The notes below the pieces were generated by a model that worked only from the letters and a program-made list of their open reading frames with translations, had not been told where the DNA came from and made no database searches. Source: Saksenaea vasiformis B4078 (lineage: Eukaryota; Mucoromycota; Mucoromycetes; Mucorales; Saksenaeaceae). From it: DNA of 64,000 nucleotides. The translations under genes and the position numbers were made by a program. Positions 21,906 to 34,689 of the stretch are shown in pieces. The stretch is from assembly GCA_000697055.1 (NCBI GenBank), contig JNDT01001783.1, positions 21,952 through 85,951 of the forward strand. Direction: 5' to 3'. Position 1 is the first letter of the stretch; each line of letters starts with the position of its first letter.

Positions 21906-24900
21906 AGTCCACTGAAACAACGGTAGCCATATCTCATGGTTTTAATCTTTGCAGCAACAAGCTCTCGTAATTAACCTGCTACTATTGATGACTACTACCT
22001 GTTTGCTCATTCCCGATGGATACAAGTTTATTTCGGTTTCCTTTATTGTGTAGCTACTCCTTTATCGAGCATGATTTGAAACCTTGCTCATACATTAGGT
22101 CCTGTAAACGCTACTATAGTACATTACGACATTTTTTTTGGATAAAACTGTTTCTGCAATCCGTACTGGTCAGGATCTCGACGATCATTTCATCAATGGT
22201 CGGGCCACTCTACATCCAGCATTCATCGATATCACTTATCCTCCCTAAATGTCTTTTCTCGTCTTTCTCTTTCGCTAAGACTCTTCAAACTAAGTAGACT
22301 TATCTATCGTCATATGTAACATTCCACAAGTGGCTGTCTCTTTCTACGTAGGTGCTCCGAGCAAGAGAAAATGTCTGACGGAGAGTGTGTTTGCACACAT
22401 GGTGCTTGTTTCTTTTTTTATTTTATTTTTATATTTTTACAGTGATTTACAGTTAGGACTAACAGAGGGACAACAAAATCGACTTACATTTTTTTAACAC
22501 GGTGGTCTAGGTGTCCATTTCTCTAACGTGCGCTGATTCATCAGTCAAACTCCAGATGGATGGCTAGGCCTGCCCACCTGTCGGTCCTGCTGCTTAGCCC
22601 GATTGCTGGATTTAGAAGCATGATCTGCCACGATAAATTTCCACGATGAGCTGGTCTGTAGCGACGACTTTATGACCTGGTACTCATTCAGTTTTGACCG
22701 CCACTCAGCGAATTATTGTTCAACCAAAACGCATTGCTTGCAGTCCAACCCGTGCAACGAAACTATTCTTTAAAGTATTAATTGGCACGCTAACTTCCCA
22801 TCCATTCTAAGCAGTCTGTTCCTACTGTTCTCGCTATATTCTCTGTAGTCTATTTGACACACATGTACACATCTATAATAGACCCATTGTTATTTTTCGT
22901 TCTCATGACACATTTCTTTCCGGGGATATTCTACATTACGGAATGCGTAGCTGTTTCCGTTTCACAACATAATCACACGCGACCGTCGATAGTGACAAAG
23001 CAGATTAATCTCACGTTGCTTTGTATAGTCACGCGTCTGTGACGGTCTGCTTGCTTATGTTTAAGAGCAGGTACCTTTGAAATAGGTAATAGTTACAACA
23101 AGAGGTTTAGCTTAGTGGCGGGCTAGGGGCTGGTGATCATTCCACAAACAGGGTTATTCCCTTTTTGCACAAGATCGCCCGTCAATAACAACCGGTTTGT
23201 ATCACGCAAACCTTATCTTCCGCTTTCACCGAATCGGACTCAGTGCGCTGGTCCTTCTGCTAAATGATCTGGTACGCCAATCGAACTGGATTTTACGTCC
23301 GTACATGGCAAAGTTTCCGCGAAGGAAATATTGACCCAGACTCAACTTAAGCTAATTTTAAGCTCTATGCGAAATGCTGCAATTACATTTAAGAGCGATG
23401 TGGTGCACGTCAGTTGATGTACGCACAAGAGGTTCGCCAGCGTTTAACAAGATCTATCTCTGTTTCAATGTCTGCTGGCCGCAATTTTGATCCATTCGGA
23501 TCCAATAAACTATCTGATGAGCGGGCCCGCTCGCGACATCGATCTAACTTGATTAGTCTAACGGGATAATCACGCAACAAACCAGCATCTGTACGTGGAC
23601 GACGTTGTTGTAAACAAGCAAAGGGAATATCTCTTAACATGTGTGTATTTTTTTCTTTTTGCGGTTATGCATAATCAAATGATGATCATAAAGATGAACG
23701 TGGTTGACGGGTAGTCGTTATCTTTGCTTTGTTCAGTAATAAAAGCGTTCCTACTCTACATGCCGATTCTACATTTGATTGCAGCGATGACTAATTTCGA
23801 ACGGAATAAACATCATACCTTTTTGGAGATCCCCTTCATCTGATTAAGCTTATTCGGTAATGAGCAATCTGAATAGAGACAACTCGACTAGTAACAATCG
23901 CTAGTGTTTCTTATCGATATATTAGGAAATCCCGATGTTCCAGATAGCGATATGAAAGACTCTTTGATCTTCAATGGAGTTCCTCCGTAAAAAGTGTATA
24001 TTCATCATAGTTCATCTAATAAATGTGTCCAGCTGTTGGCATCAGGGACTCATCGCGATCAATTGGCAGATTCATGTTGGGTAGAGTTCTAGAAGCCAGG
24101 TTCCAACAGCACAAGCTTCCTTATGCGCGATAGTTCCTTGTTCCTGCCCTCATGATCTTGTGTCCCTAAAGTGGAGCAAGTATCTTGTATCACAAAGCAG
24201 TATGAGGAATCTACGTACAAATACATGCATACTACTCGCCGGCTATGTTGCATAGTTTGTATTAAGAAATAATTAGATATATTTGCAGAATTCGACCGTC
24301 AAAATCCACATCAACTCTTGCTCTTTAGTATCGTCTATTGTATGATAGCCATCTCCTATCTGTACCAAATAACCATCGATTGCTCACATGGAAGGATAAA
24401 TGCTCACCCCTTCTTCCCCTTTCCTTGTTGTTTCGCGTAAAAACGATCAAACGGGGACAAAGCTTAAAAAAAGAACTGTCCTGCTTGCCAAATAAAGAAA
24501 AAGGAGATAAAACAAATCCTTCCATACTCGTCTTCAGGGCTACGATGGGAAATAATTTACCGCGTATCGAATTTGTTCCTAGAAAAAAATATTGCTATAT
24601 TGAGAAATATGCTCTAGATTGTTGTTAGTCCCTTATTTCGGTAATCAGGTGAAAAAAAAAAGAGAAAAGGCCATTTCATCACACCCTTGTTGTCAGCATT
24701 ACCCGTACAATACAACAATTCCATAGAGAGTAGGCTTTGTGATTGCTCCTTACAATGCATCCTTTTTATTCTACCTTTGAATATGGTATTCAAATTGACA
24801 CAAAATACTATCGTAGCTATAGATTACGCTTTAAATGAACCGAGGGATCAGATAGGGAGAAAAAGGTCCGGGTGGAAGTATTAATTCATGGGGTTATTGT

Positions 24901-25276
24901 TGTTGTAAGGACAGAATAATGAAAAAGCAGAAGGATGCCCTTTTTTTGGACCCGTGTAGAACATGGCCACCCCGTACCTGTCGATCCTATTATTGATTAG
25001 ACCATAGAATGAGAAGCTGCTTAATCCACAAACTGCGCACTCTTCAAGCAAATGACTTCAAAACAAACGATAATATTTATGTTTTAGTGTGATGCAGTAC
25101 AAGAAGAGGGAAAGAAAACGGATCATGATCAGATTTAGAAGCGGATTGATATAAATACATTGCACACGCGAAAAACAAAACAAGTTTAACGATGCGCAGG
25201 TGCGATGATGAAAGAAAAGAAGAAAGCATGGTTACAAATGGGGAAGAGGGGATGCGATGGGGTTTGACGTCTAACT
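21906..25276. other. 3.4-kb gene-poor region
   Basis: No gene that I can support. Short ORFs at 22016-22297 (+), 23410-23640 (-) and 24338-24628 (+) have no recognisable features. Plus-strand 23415-23570 reads as a charged, protein-like stretch before hitting a stop and could be remnant coding DNA. The right end is the 3' flank of the minus-strand transporter gene. Confidence 0.4.
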
Positions 25277-26753
25277 TTAATTCTTTTCGGAGGTGGTTGT
25301 TATTGCTGTTGTTGTAGTTGTGGTGGTCATGTTGTTTTCCGTTGAATCAGAAGATGGTTGATATGGAATAAATGTAGGTAAAACGGCGGCTTTGTTTTTT
25401 TCGGATAGCTCAACATTTCTGAGGATACATGTGTAGTGCGGTCAGTGGAATGAACAAACTAAAATAGTTGAATACACTTACCCGTACCACGCACCACCTA
25501 ATAATGTCAAAATAATGCCAAATGCGTTAGTGGCATTAATGTGATACTTAAAAATGATGACGGCCAAGACAATCGATAGAACCTGCTTTACATTGCCTAC
25601 AGGAAGATTCTTTATCAGTAAGCAAGGACGAAAAAAAAAGCCCACTTTCTTTTTTTTTTTTTTTTGGTTTTCTTACCAGCAACAGTCATCGTCAAGGCAC
25701 TTGTTTTTTTGTTTGCCGTGAAACTAACAATATTCAGGGCAAATGCTAGGATACCGTTGATAAGTAGACCGGTGGCGAGGCTCACAGTCATGTTGTTGAG
25801 TGAGAACTCCTGAACGCGTCCAAGTTCACCCGTCGCGTAGGCATAAAAGATACACTGAACAAAAGCCAAGGGAGACATGCGTAATAACAGATCCAAGGGG
25901 TGTAACTTCAAGCGGCCAACTTGGATACGGTTGGTGACGATAGTTTTGACAGCCGCCAGGACGGTACCCAGAACAGTGAGCAAAAGTCCGACGGCTGTGT
26001 AATCATATTCACCAAAAGTAGCGAATGCCACGCCAAGTACGACCTTCAGTTAATTAGCATTTTGTTAGCACCGATTCCACGTTGAACCAAGTTTTGTTTA
26101 CCGGGAGAAGGGAAAGGTAAATCATACGTGAGTAGGACTTTTGAAGAAAGGCGATCGAAATCAGGACGGTAAATACAGGAGTCATCGCGCGGACCACTTG
26201 ATGAAACTATTGAACGTTAGCGGGCTGGAGTCGATCGATCGTTTCAATTTTCTTCTTCTTTTTTTTTTTTTTACGTACTGCTACTGAGACCATATTCCTA
26301 AGAAATTATTTTTTTTTTTAGTTCTCGGTTCCAAGTCGGCCGCAGAGAGTTCATGCAATCACTCCTGCTGCTGCAAGGATTTATCTAACCAATCACGCTT
26401 ACGATAGCATAACATGGCAAGAACCCTGGCAGCTAATATGCAGATAATGAAAGAGAAAGAAATTATGCTTACAAGGAGACATTGCTGATGGCGATGTTGA
26501 TTGTGTACAGAACGGAGAAAATGAGCATGACCATGTTTTCATTTTCGCTTAGTTTCGCGGGGGTAAATACACCGGCTATATAAAGGAAGTAGCAACCAAT
26601 GGAGCCACATAAGGTATGAATAGCGGTCAAAGTCCAGGGATAACGAAAATCCAATAGAATGGCCTTGTTGTATAGCGTTAACGAAAGGTTGAGGACAAAA
26701 TAAAGAGCAAGCCAGATATAACCGGTATCAAAGGGGGCTTTCGCCACTGACAT
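25277..26753 (-). CDS. Triose-phosphate-translocator-type (TPT/DMT) nucleotide-sugar or phosphate-sugar transporter
   Basis: A multipass carrier of the drug/metabolite transporter superfamily, TPT branch, which in fungi usually sits in Golgi or ER membranes and exchanges sugar phosphates or nucleotide sugars. The start at 26753 gives MSVAKAPFDTGYIWLALYF, then LTLYNKAILLDFRYPWTLTA, typical of the first two helices of TPT proteins. Later exons encode VVRAMTPVFTVLISI, the TNRIQVGRLKLHPLDLL loop and a helix containing LNIVSFTANKKTSALT, which matches the conserved N-x-x-S-F-x-x-x-K-x-x-S-A-L-T block. The tail is Thr-rich and ends TTSEKN. At least four introns are present (around 26470-26215, 26200-26030, 25670-25600 and 25480-25420, approximate). 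The substrate cannot be deduced from sequence alone. Confidence 0.8.
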
Positions 26754-27034
26754 GACTTATATAATAAAAAAGAAAAGAAAGAAAGGGAATGCTATGAAAA
26801 AAGAGAAAGAGGAAAAAAAAGCAAAAGAGGAAGAGTGTTTTAACCTTTTTATTCTCCTCTGTTCGCCCCTCTGTAATCCGGGGATTCTTTCCCTTTTTTC
26901 CTTAAAACCCAATTGCACGCTTACTTTAAAAGGTAGTCCTCAAGTATTCGATGGTCAAGTTACAAAATCTCTCTTTTGTTTATCTTGTAGACAAACAATA
27001 CTGATGTTTTCTTCATTTATTTTTAGATTAAAAG

Positions 27035-27440
27035 TTAATGACCTTCTGCTTCGGCATGACCGGCCTTGGATGACAAGTAAGCGTGTCTAGATTTAGCCGA
27101 GGTGTAGATGAAGTAACCCAAAGCAAAGGCGGTACCGACATAAGGCAACTGAGAGATAACACGACGAGAAGTGTTGAAGACAGCATTGTTAAGAGCACCA
27201 ACGAAGTATCTTTGCTCGAAAGGCGAGAGAGAGTATGTCACAACACCCTAGAATCCCATTGTCAGTTACCATTTCTTCTCTTTTTCTTTTTTCCATTCTC
27301 TTTAATTCATACTCTTTGAGTGGGACTGCCCAAGTTTCCCCACCTGAAGAAAACATTTTGTTTCAGCATCGTGGTCCATGCATTCGCCCTTTCGCATTGA
27401 CTTACCAGCCCATGTAAGTCTTTCCACCGTGTCCACCCAT
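27035..27440 (-). CDS. QCR8: Cytochrome bc1 complex subunit 8
   Basis: Small inner-membrane subunit of respiratory complex III, near the quinone-binding side of cytochrome b. Three exons join to a protein of about 92 residues: MGGHGGKTYMGWWGNLGSP, then TYSLSPFEQRYFVGALNNAV, then one membrane span (VGTAFALGYFIYT) and a short charged tail. This matches yeast and animal Qcr8 in length and in the GGH-G-GNLGSP and YSLSPFEQ landmarks. Exon 1 runs from 27440 to about 27406; introns are near 27405-27342 and 27309-27248; the last exon ends at 27035. As is usual for this subunit there is no cleavable presequence. The gene lies about 280 bp from the start of the transporter gene on the same strand. Confidence 0.92.
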
Positions 27441-29477
27441 TGGTAACTATTGCTTATGTTAACTATTTACACCGCGTTAGTTAACGTTATTATTTATTGC
27501 GTCCGTGATTTGAGTTCGTACCTTTCAAAAAAAAGAGAAGTTGGTATTAGAGTGGGGAGTTTTGCTTTTTGCAAAGAGAAAGCTGAATGTTTTGAAGTCC
27601 AAGTAGACCAAACCGGGTGGGCTGCGATATTTTTGTGACGTTCAAGGTGACATCGTGCTGAGAATGAATTGCGGTACCAAAAATTCGCGTTCTCCTTGAA
27701 CGCAGGACCATTGAAACACTGGGTAATGCTTCCATCTCATGATGACTATGACCATAAGGTCATCTCTTTGTGCTTTCCTTGCATTCGCAGCCTGTTTGAT
27801 GTCTCTTAGTCATCTCGGTGGTTTGCCTTAGAGATGAAGCATCCTGATAGTAATGAGAAGATGCAATGTAGCGGCTGCTATAGGCCAGACCCTTGTGATG
27901 GACTAATGCAATAGGATACTACAATCCCAATTTGCGTGTATTTTTGTTATTCGTCTTATAGATGATGACAAGAGGAAGCGATTGCGAGGTGAACATGTAT
28001 GACTTCGGTTGAAAAATTGGTTGTTGAACAAAAGACGGCATGTGAACACAAGGTTTATGCGAAAATATCGAATATTCGATCCGATTTTCATGATTTCTTT
28101 GTGAAAAGGTTTTGCTGGTGTGAGAGACAGACAACCCCTTTGTCTCATCCAAAACGTTCTCTTGCTTGTTGCTGGTCCAATATCCGGGAAATTTGTGACT
28201 TTAGTTTCCCGCAGATGTTTCTACTAAGTACAATGCTTTGATTGCCCGCATGCGTCTTATGATGCACAACATTCGAAAACAGGTTGCGTTGGTAACAGAC
28301 GGGAAAATGGAGAGTTACTGCATTTTGTTATCTCGACTATGTAACGAAAAGCTGCATCCTCGTACGTTAGTGTCTGTTCAGTGCATGCAAGTTGCGTCTG
28401 CGTTATCGGAGGGAGAGTCGTTAAATAACTTGAAGTGTTCATGGTGAGAAAAACAAAGTTGTACTTTCTTTTATGTTCGGAGTTCAGTTGTCATGACGTG
28501 AAGGTGACAATGCAATTTGCTTTTGCGCTGAACACAAATTGAGCGTCTTATAAATATATATATACCCTGAATTTTATGCAGGTTTACCATACAAAAGGAA
28601 AACAATAACATACCGATAACCAAGGGGAACCGTTGCCAAATGCTCCGTCAATTGACTTCATAAAAAACAACAAAAAAAAAACAAAAGGAGAAGAAGAGAT
28701 AAAATAACTTTAAATGTCATGAAACATGAAAGAAAATCATGTTCTAAAAGAAAAAGTACAATCGATTGTGGTGATCATGGAAAACACGTGTGGATTCAGT
28801 TTCGCTGATCCAGGCCTAAAAAGGCAATAACATGGTGATAAACTTGATGTTTCCAGTTAGGCAAAGGAGAAGCAAAAGGGAGATGACGGTTTCATTTGCC
28901 ACATTCATCCGTGCTTGAATAACGTGGACCAGTAGTACGGTAGTCATAGAGGAATATTCGTCGATCTTTCCCATGTTGGTTGTCATAGAACCTCCTAGGT
29001 TTTTTTTTTTAGTTGTTTGAGAAAGTGTCTTTTTCGCCACCCAGTGGCTTCTAATACGTTCCAGGGGAGGATAGTAAGTTCACTAAGTTTACAAGAAACA
29101 TAGAATTAGAGGATATAATATTACTATAATCAATTACTGCGTTGCGTATTAAATAATAGTTTATTACAGACAACAACAATAAAGCAACGTCACTGAAAGA
29201 AAGAGAAAAAAGGGGAAGGAAGGAGGAGCGGGCAAAGCGGATGGACCCTTGTGCCGATTGCTTTTTGAAAGACAAAAGGGTTGGACAATTTCCTGATTAG
29301 TAAGGCTGTCTCGCGAGGCTATAAGCGTGGTACACGGCTGAAATGTTGTATAGGTCCCAAAAAAAAAAAGGGAACCTTGTTTTGTTTTCTTTTATCTATC
29401 TTTTTCTTTCTCACTTCTTTTTTTTTCTCTCACTCCCTTCCACTCGTTTACCTCTTTGTTCATGGTGAAGTCTGTAC
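27441..29477. other. 2-kb region without a firm gene
   Basis: Contains the QCR8 promoter and the upstream region of the kinase-like gene. Small ORFs exist. A plus-strand one at 28238-28447 is protein-like (with YNALIARMRLMMHNIRKQV if read from a possible AG acceptor at about 28226) but I recognise no family. The small minus-strand ORF at 28816-29040 is listed separately. Confidence 0.35.
28816..29040 (-). CDS. Possible 74-aa protein with a C-terminal hydrophobic segment
   Basis: A short minus-strand ORF with a Lys/Thr-rich N-terminus and a hydrophobic C-terminal run (TVISLLLLLCLTGNIKFITM) that could be a single tail membrane anchor. I do not recognise the family. Codon usage and the polar-then-hydrophobic layout are compatible with a small membrane protein, but a chance ORF in AT-rich intergenic DNA is equally possible. 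Confidence 0.25.
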   Translation of the reverse strand: MAKKTLSQTTKKKNLGGSMTTNMGKIDEYSSMTTVLLVHVIQARMNVANETVISLLLLLCLTGNIKFITMLLPF

Positions 29478-31306
29478 GATGCCACGAATTTCGTTTGGAT
29501 CACGCCCACCATCAGCAATCAATCCATTTTCACGACTTAAAAAGTTCAAAAGCAAATCATGGTGGCGACAATTACTCCACAAAAATAACGACACCTCTTC
29601 ATCACAAACATGGCGATCACTATCTCCTAGTCAGCCACCGCTGCCAATGGTTACATCACCATTAACATCAGATCGGACTATGGAAGCTAATTCCGTATCT
29701 CGAACGGAACAAGGTCCGATATTACAGGTAACGTCTCTTATACCGTTCACTATAGAAAGAGATAAAAAAAAGAGAGAGCGAGAAAAGAGTATGTTCCATT
29801 TCCATGTTTTGGGTTATCTATTCTGGACCACTTGCAGCTATTTCTTCCTCTTTTTTTTTCCTTCGCGTGGTAACCTCTATTTGTTTACTTCCTTTTATTG
29901 TACTCTTCTAAAAAAAAAAGTTTTTGGCATCTGTTGTACACTGTTTTGATAGTTTTCTCCTTTACTAAGTGGGGGCGGAACTTCACTTCCGAGTTAATCA
30001 AACGGGGCTTGGATCAGCTGTCTAGAATTTTCCTCTTTTTTTCTTTTTCCTTCTCACTTTAGCACTCTTTCTCTCTCTTCTCTCTCTCTCTCACTCTATT
30101 TTTATCATTTCTCTTTTTACCCTTTTTTTTGCCGATCTATCCCAACTAAATCCAGTTTTTTTGTACTCCAAAAGTCTCCTGTTTTCCCATCGACTACCCT
30201 CGTAACACCACCTTTTCGAACATCGACTGGATCGATCAACAACCATACCAATCCTGTCCGACCTTTATATACCATATTCGAAGAAAGTGACATTATCATG
30301 ACAGAATCATCCGCTTGTTCCAACAACAACAACAACAACAACAAACATTTATCCATATCACAATATGACGAAAAAATGTCACCAAGAAATTCTATTCAAT
30401 CTCATACATCTTCTACTGATTCATCATCTATTACATCTTATCATCCTCCTCCAAACTGGCCAAAAGGTGAACCTCAGTTTCAATCCACTATTATCGGCGA
30501 CGAATCAAAATGCAGACGGAAATTCGCAAAAATGGTTCAAGCTGCTTATCGTTTCAGTCAAGAAAACAAACATGCCATGCCAACCGAAATGAACATTGTC
30601 TTCGATTCCAATGACAACATTGAATGTATGCACTTGTTATTTGACAATCGTGACGAATCACATAAATTCAATGGGTAAGAAGAACTTGTCAAATGGAATT
30701 ATAGAATACTAACAAACATGTCATAGGAATCCACAGTACATCCCCCCGGAACTCTCTATCCAGAAAGCATATAATAGCGAGATGACAGATGTGTGGGTAC
30801 TTGGAATATCTCTGTATCGCATGTTAGTGGGCAAATACCCTTTTTCTGCCTCAAACGATCGTAAACTGTTCAAAAAGATGTTGAACGCTGATTTTAGGAT
30901 CCCAGTCGAACTTTCTGAAGGTAAAACTTATTATTTATTTCCCACCAAAGGGACTAACGAAAAAATTTAATTAGATGCAAAGGATTTATTACGGCGTATG
31001 CTTGCTCCAGACGCCACAAGGGCCTCTTTGGATCTTGTTATGTTTCATTCCTGGCTCAAACCATATAAAGTCGTGCCTGATATTCCAACTTCCGAACAAA
31101 TGACACCCGCTGCTCCGCCTTCTAACCCCTCTCCACAACCACCCAAACACGTGTCCAAATCAAAAAAGAAAAAGAAGACTGTCAAACGCCTCTTGTTCCA
31201 GGCCGTGTTTTTCCTTGTTGAGGGCCCCTACCCACCTCCTAAACAACCTTACCGCGAGCTGGCTCATATTCGCAAGCACTACTCCCCGGAGGATAATGCC
31301 ATTTGA
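29478..31306 (+). CDS. Protein-kinase C-lobe-only protein (pseudokinase-like)
   Basis: The reading after splicing carries the C-lobe of a Ser/Thr kinase: NPQYIPPELSIQKAY (APE-region equivalent), then EMTDVWVLGISLYRMLVGK and YPF (helix F and following), DLLRRMLAPDATR and FHSWLKPY (helix H/I, with the conserved Arg). Nothing in the window gives a Gly-rich loop, VAIK lysine, HRD or DFG. Upstream exons are Ser/Asn/Pro-rich and disordered (MPRISFGSRPPSAINPFSRL from 29478; an Asn run at about 30325-30345). The introns at about 30676-30726 and 30921-30974 are clear. The intron between the first exon (GPILQ, donor at about 29729) and the region before 30298 is unresolved, and the tract at 30040-30125 is pyrimidine-rich. 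The C-terminus is Lys-rich then Pro-rich. Probably a regulatory pseudokinase or scaffold; catalysis is not expected. Confidence 0.65.
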
Positions 31307-33583
31307 AAAAAAATGACATCTGTATAGCTTTCTTTTTTGCTTTATCAATTATTGTTCATTAACCTTGTACATTACTGTTCATTGCATTTTTTCTACGCAT
31401 GTTTTAGAGACCTACTAAACTGACAATAAAAAAACGAGAAAAGCAGGTCGTTGAGCGACCGTCATAAACATATAAAATACGGTAAACAGCAGTTAATGCT
31501 TTGTGCACCAAGGGAAAAACGGGACCAACTTCCGCAACATTCTGACGTACGAAACCCATCCATTTCGGAATGACAAATAAGGTGCGTGCTTTTCACCACC
31601 TCGATTCTGGACAACCCGTTCGTGTTACCAAATAGATTTTATTACATAGAGGGATGACCTATTCATTTCTTATTTTTCCTGCTCCAGTTTGTTAATCGGT
31701 TCACCAAAATAAGCACGATGTTATCGTTTATCCTTCTTTCTTTTACCTGAAAGTAATAGGAAGATCAGCCTTATTTGCTGTTGGTGACACATCTGGTACA
31801 AGCTAGTTTTGTGCACAGTACGCTATATCAGAATCAGGTATCACTATGGCTTGGGCGTTTTCTTGTATACGTTGTACTATGTATTTCCATCAAATGCAAC
31901 ATTACTCTCCAAATAGAAAGCTGTCGTCTCCTTAGATATCCCAATATTGTGATTGCTTCGCTGAGATATTGCTGCTACAAAATACCTGTTGTGCTTTCCG
32001 CCATTCCACACACTGTTTGGTGATGTTTCCATGATAGCAATTTATCAAAATTACATGAAGCTAAAGAGGTGTACATAAGGTTATTCTGAAATCGAGATTT
32101 GATTATGTTGATGCCGTCAAGGACATGAACCTATGAATAGTGATGCCGGCATCAATCATAACGCCAATACCTCCAGCACGATTCTATGGTCTGATGTCCA
32201 TTACTTGCCTTAACATTGAACAAGACAGGGACGAGCGCACCCATCATCAGGGAAACTTCGATTTCACGTTCATCACGTGGCAACTATATATATAGGGATG
32301 CGTAATCCTTTCATTCTTTAAGTAATAATGGTAAAGAACTTTTTGTTAACTAATACTGTGAATTTGTCGTATGGTCACTTTGATAAGATGCAAAAGTCGA
32401 CAATGATAACACCAGGTTCACCAGCATCGTTTGTCCGGCAATTTCGTTGGAAGCCATAACTACTATTCCGAAGTGGACATCAACAATGCAAGTCGCACTT
32501 AAAATAACGGTTGAAGTGGTTGGAGGGTTGTGTGACGTATGGTCCGTAAGAAATCACATTTCTCCCGCAAACACGAAATTCACATGGCAATCCTATTAAC
32601 ATATGTGTGTCTATATTCTCTAAGGTGCTGATTAATAGCAAGCAAATCAGTGTTGAGTCAGATGAACGGCGTAGCGGCTATGAAGCCAAGAGAAGATGTG
32701 TCTACTTGCAGCAACTAAGCATAGCACCCCTATTCGTTACATCATTATGATTTTTAGATTATACAGATTCTACTGCTTATTGGATGGCAATTTTATTTAT
32801 TCTAGATGAATTTTGGTTCCATGAACGGACCAAAGTTAAGTCTGCACAAATCCGCTTTTCAAGAATGTAAAATTTATTTAGAGCAGCGTAAAGTACGCTT
32901 GCAATTTTAGTTATCATTGACGCAGTTGTAAGAGATATGCAAAACTGACATCTGGCGTTAGGTATGCAGTTCAAGATCATTACCAATACTTTGGTATGTT
33001 ACCGAGAAAAGTAAAATTAAGGCCTTCACAGAGCAAATCATGACCCTTTTGTTAGTTTGCCAAACGCTCTGCTAGTACTGGTGCGTAGATATTGTGCATT
33101 TGCAATATAAACAAATGGCGATGTGAGTTTAAGGTGACCTATCCATTCATTATAAAATGGAGAGCGCATCTATTTCCATGGTACTACAGTCGAATTTTCT
33201 TAACTTCTAGCAAGACTCCAAATTTAACGATATCATAGCAATAGCCAAATTTTCTCTAAAATGCCTTAATACTGTTTTTGGGGATTTGATCGCTCGTCTA
33301 CTTGTGTTAAAGATAACCGACATTTGCTGGTATGCTATATTAGAGAATTTCTCTTTCTCTTCACGCTGTTGGTTAAATCCAGTGATCCCTGGTCCCCGGG
33401 TATCCCGTCGCACTTTGCGTTGGGGCCGGTGGGACAGGGATGGAGGTCAACCATAGGTGGGTACCTACAACGAGGTCCTGAAAGGACGCGTGAGCAACGT
33501 CGCCGGCACGTACCGTTGCCATACGATCGTCATAACCATGTATGTTATGTTACCACCCGACGAAGTCTCCCACGATATGCCGT
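31307..33583. other. 2.3-kb region without a firm gene; repeat tail C inside
   Basis: No supported ORF. At 32864-32900 the sequence TAAAATTTATTTAGAGCAGC followed by GTAAAG closely matches the 3' tail of repeat copies A and B. Minus-strand 32130-32230 and plus-strand 33380-33560 are less AT-rich and read as broken, charged protein-like frames, perhaps old mobile-element DNA. Confidence 0.4.
32855..32955 (+). repeat. Partial copy C of the dispersed repeat (3' tail only)
   Basis: Shares with copy A a segment of about 30 bp (AAAATTTATTTAGAG, then AGCGTAAA) at high identity; further similarity fades. No 37-bp array was seen upstream of it. It could be a truncated copy or an independently conserved terminator-like end. 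Confidence 0.5.
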
Positions 33584-33726
33584 CACTATGGAAAATGGCT
33601 TCCTGATTGACTACCTTTTTCCTTAAGTAAAAAATAGCCCATCAGGGTCCCGTGCTACCTCAGTTTCCGATAGACCATTTTTTAGGTAAGGAAAAATAGT
33701 CAAGCAGGAACCCATTTTCCATAGTG
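33584..33726. repeat. Foldback element (MITE-like) with ~42-bp inverted repeats
   Basis: The left arm at 33584-33626 starts CACTATGGAAAATGGCTTCC and the right arm at 33687-33726 ends GGAACCCATTTTCCATAGTG. Their reverse complements match over about 40 bases with a few mismatches, around a ~60-bp non-palindromic centre. The short length, AT-rich arms and lack of coding are typical of a miniature inverted-repeat element. A target-site duplication is not obvious. Confidence 0.8.
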
Positions 33727-34689
33727 CGTCGTGCCAATGACAAAATTAAAATGCTACTTGTCATGGCGTTCTTCAACGTTGCAACCCGTTATGCCCATGT
33801 TTTGCAGCTGGATATACTTGTCGCAATGGGTACAATCAAGCACCATTAGTAATCGCTCTTGCGGGCGCCTCTAACCTGCTGTTATAAAAGCGAGAGGCGC
33901 TGGAACCATTCCAGAAGCCTATGACTATCAATCATTACCGGATCACCCTTATAAGCCGACGATTGCCTGGGGAGCTATAGTACTGTAGTAAGGCAATCAT
34001 CAATTGATATAAAAGTACATTAGGTACATCGACAGCTCCCACTTTGCAAAAGCCTTATAGTGTGTGCCGAGAGAAACCCCTTAATGATGAGATATAGATG
34101 TACAAAAAGAATGGTTGATTTGAGAGGATTATCTATAAACATGCAAAATAATGTCCCTTATATTTACATGCAAGCTACTATCTACGCAAATCTCCATTTC
34201 AATTGCCATAGTCATCTATATTTGGCTATTAGAGAGCAACGTATGTAAAGCACTAAAGTCCAGGCACGATATGTTAAGCTACAAACCACCAAATCGGTAT
34301 CTCGTGTCAATCTGTCTGCGCGACGATGGCGTAACAAAGCATTCAATAAACAATACTTAAGGGTTTCTGCAGGAAATCTATCTCTATCTAAATTTAGTGA
34401 TTTTCATTCCAAAACGAGAGACAAGTGCGTTTTCAAAACGTCGCTCGTATTCAAAGTCGGTTGCTATGCGTGAGCCATTGGATAGTTTCGACATACGTAT
34501 CTGGCACTTGGCAATCAGAAATGCAAATGGCAAGGACGTCTCCTTTGTTACGCTAGTTGCCTGTAATGTTTGTAAATTGTAGGATAAAGATTGTCATCCC
34601 TACCATTGACCACAAAGGCGTTATCGGAGTTACCGCAATGTTATCGTATTTTCTCTTAAACGAACGCGCCAAGCCAATCGCGTCTTCAC
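33727..34689. other. Intergenic region
   Basis: No supported gene. Several ORFs of about 60-70 codons only (34060-34360, 34397-34582), without features. Confidence 0.4.

Noticed and set aside
23106..23160. tRNA-like sequence (GGTTTAGCTTAGTGG)
   Set aside because: No matching acceptor stem or T loop downstream.
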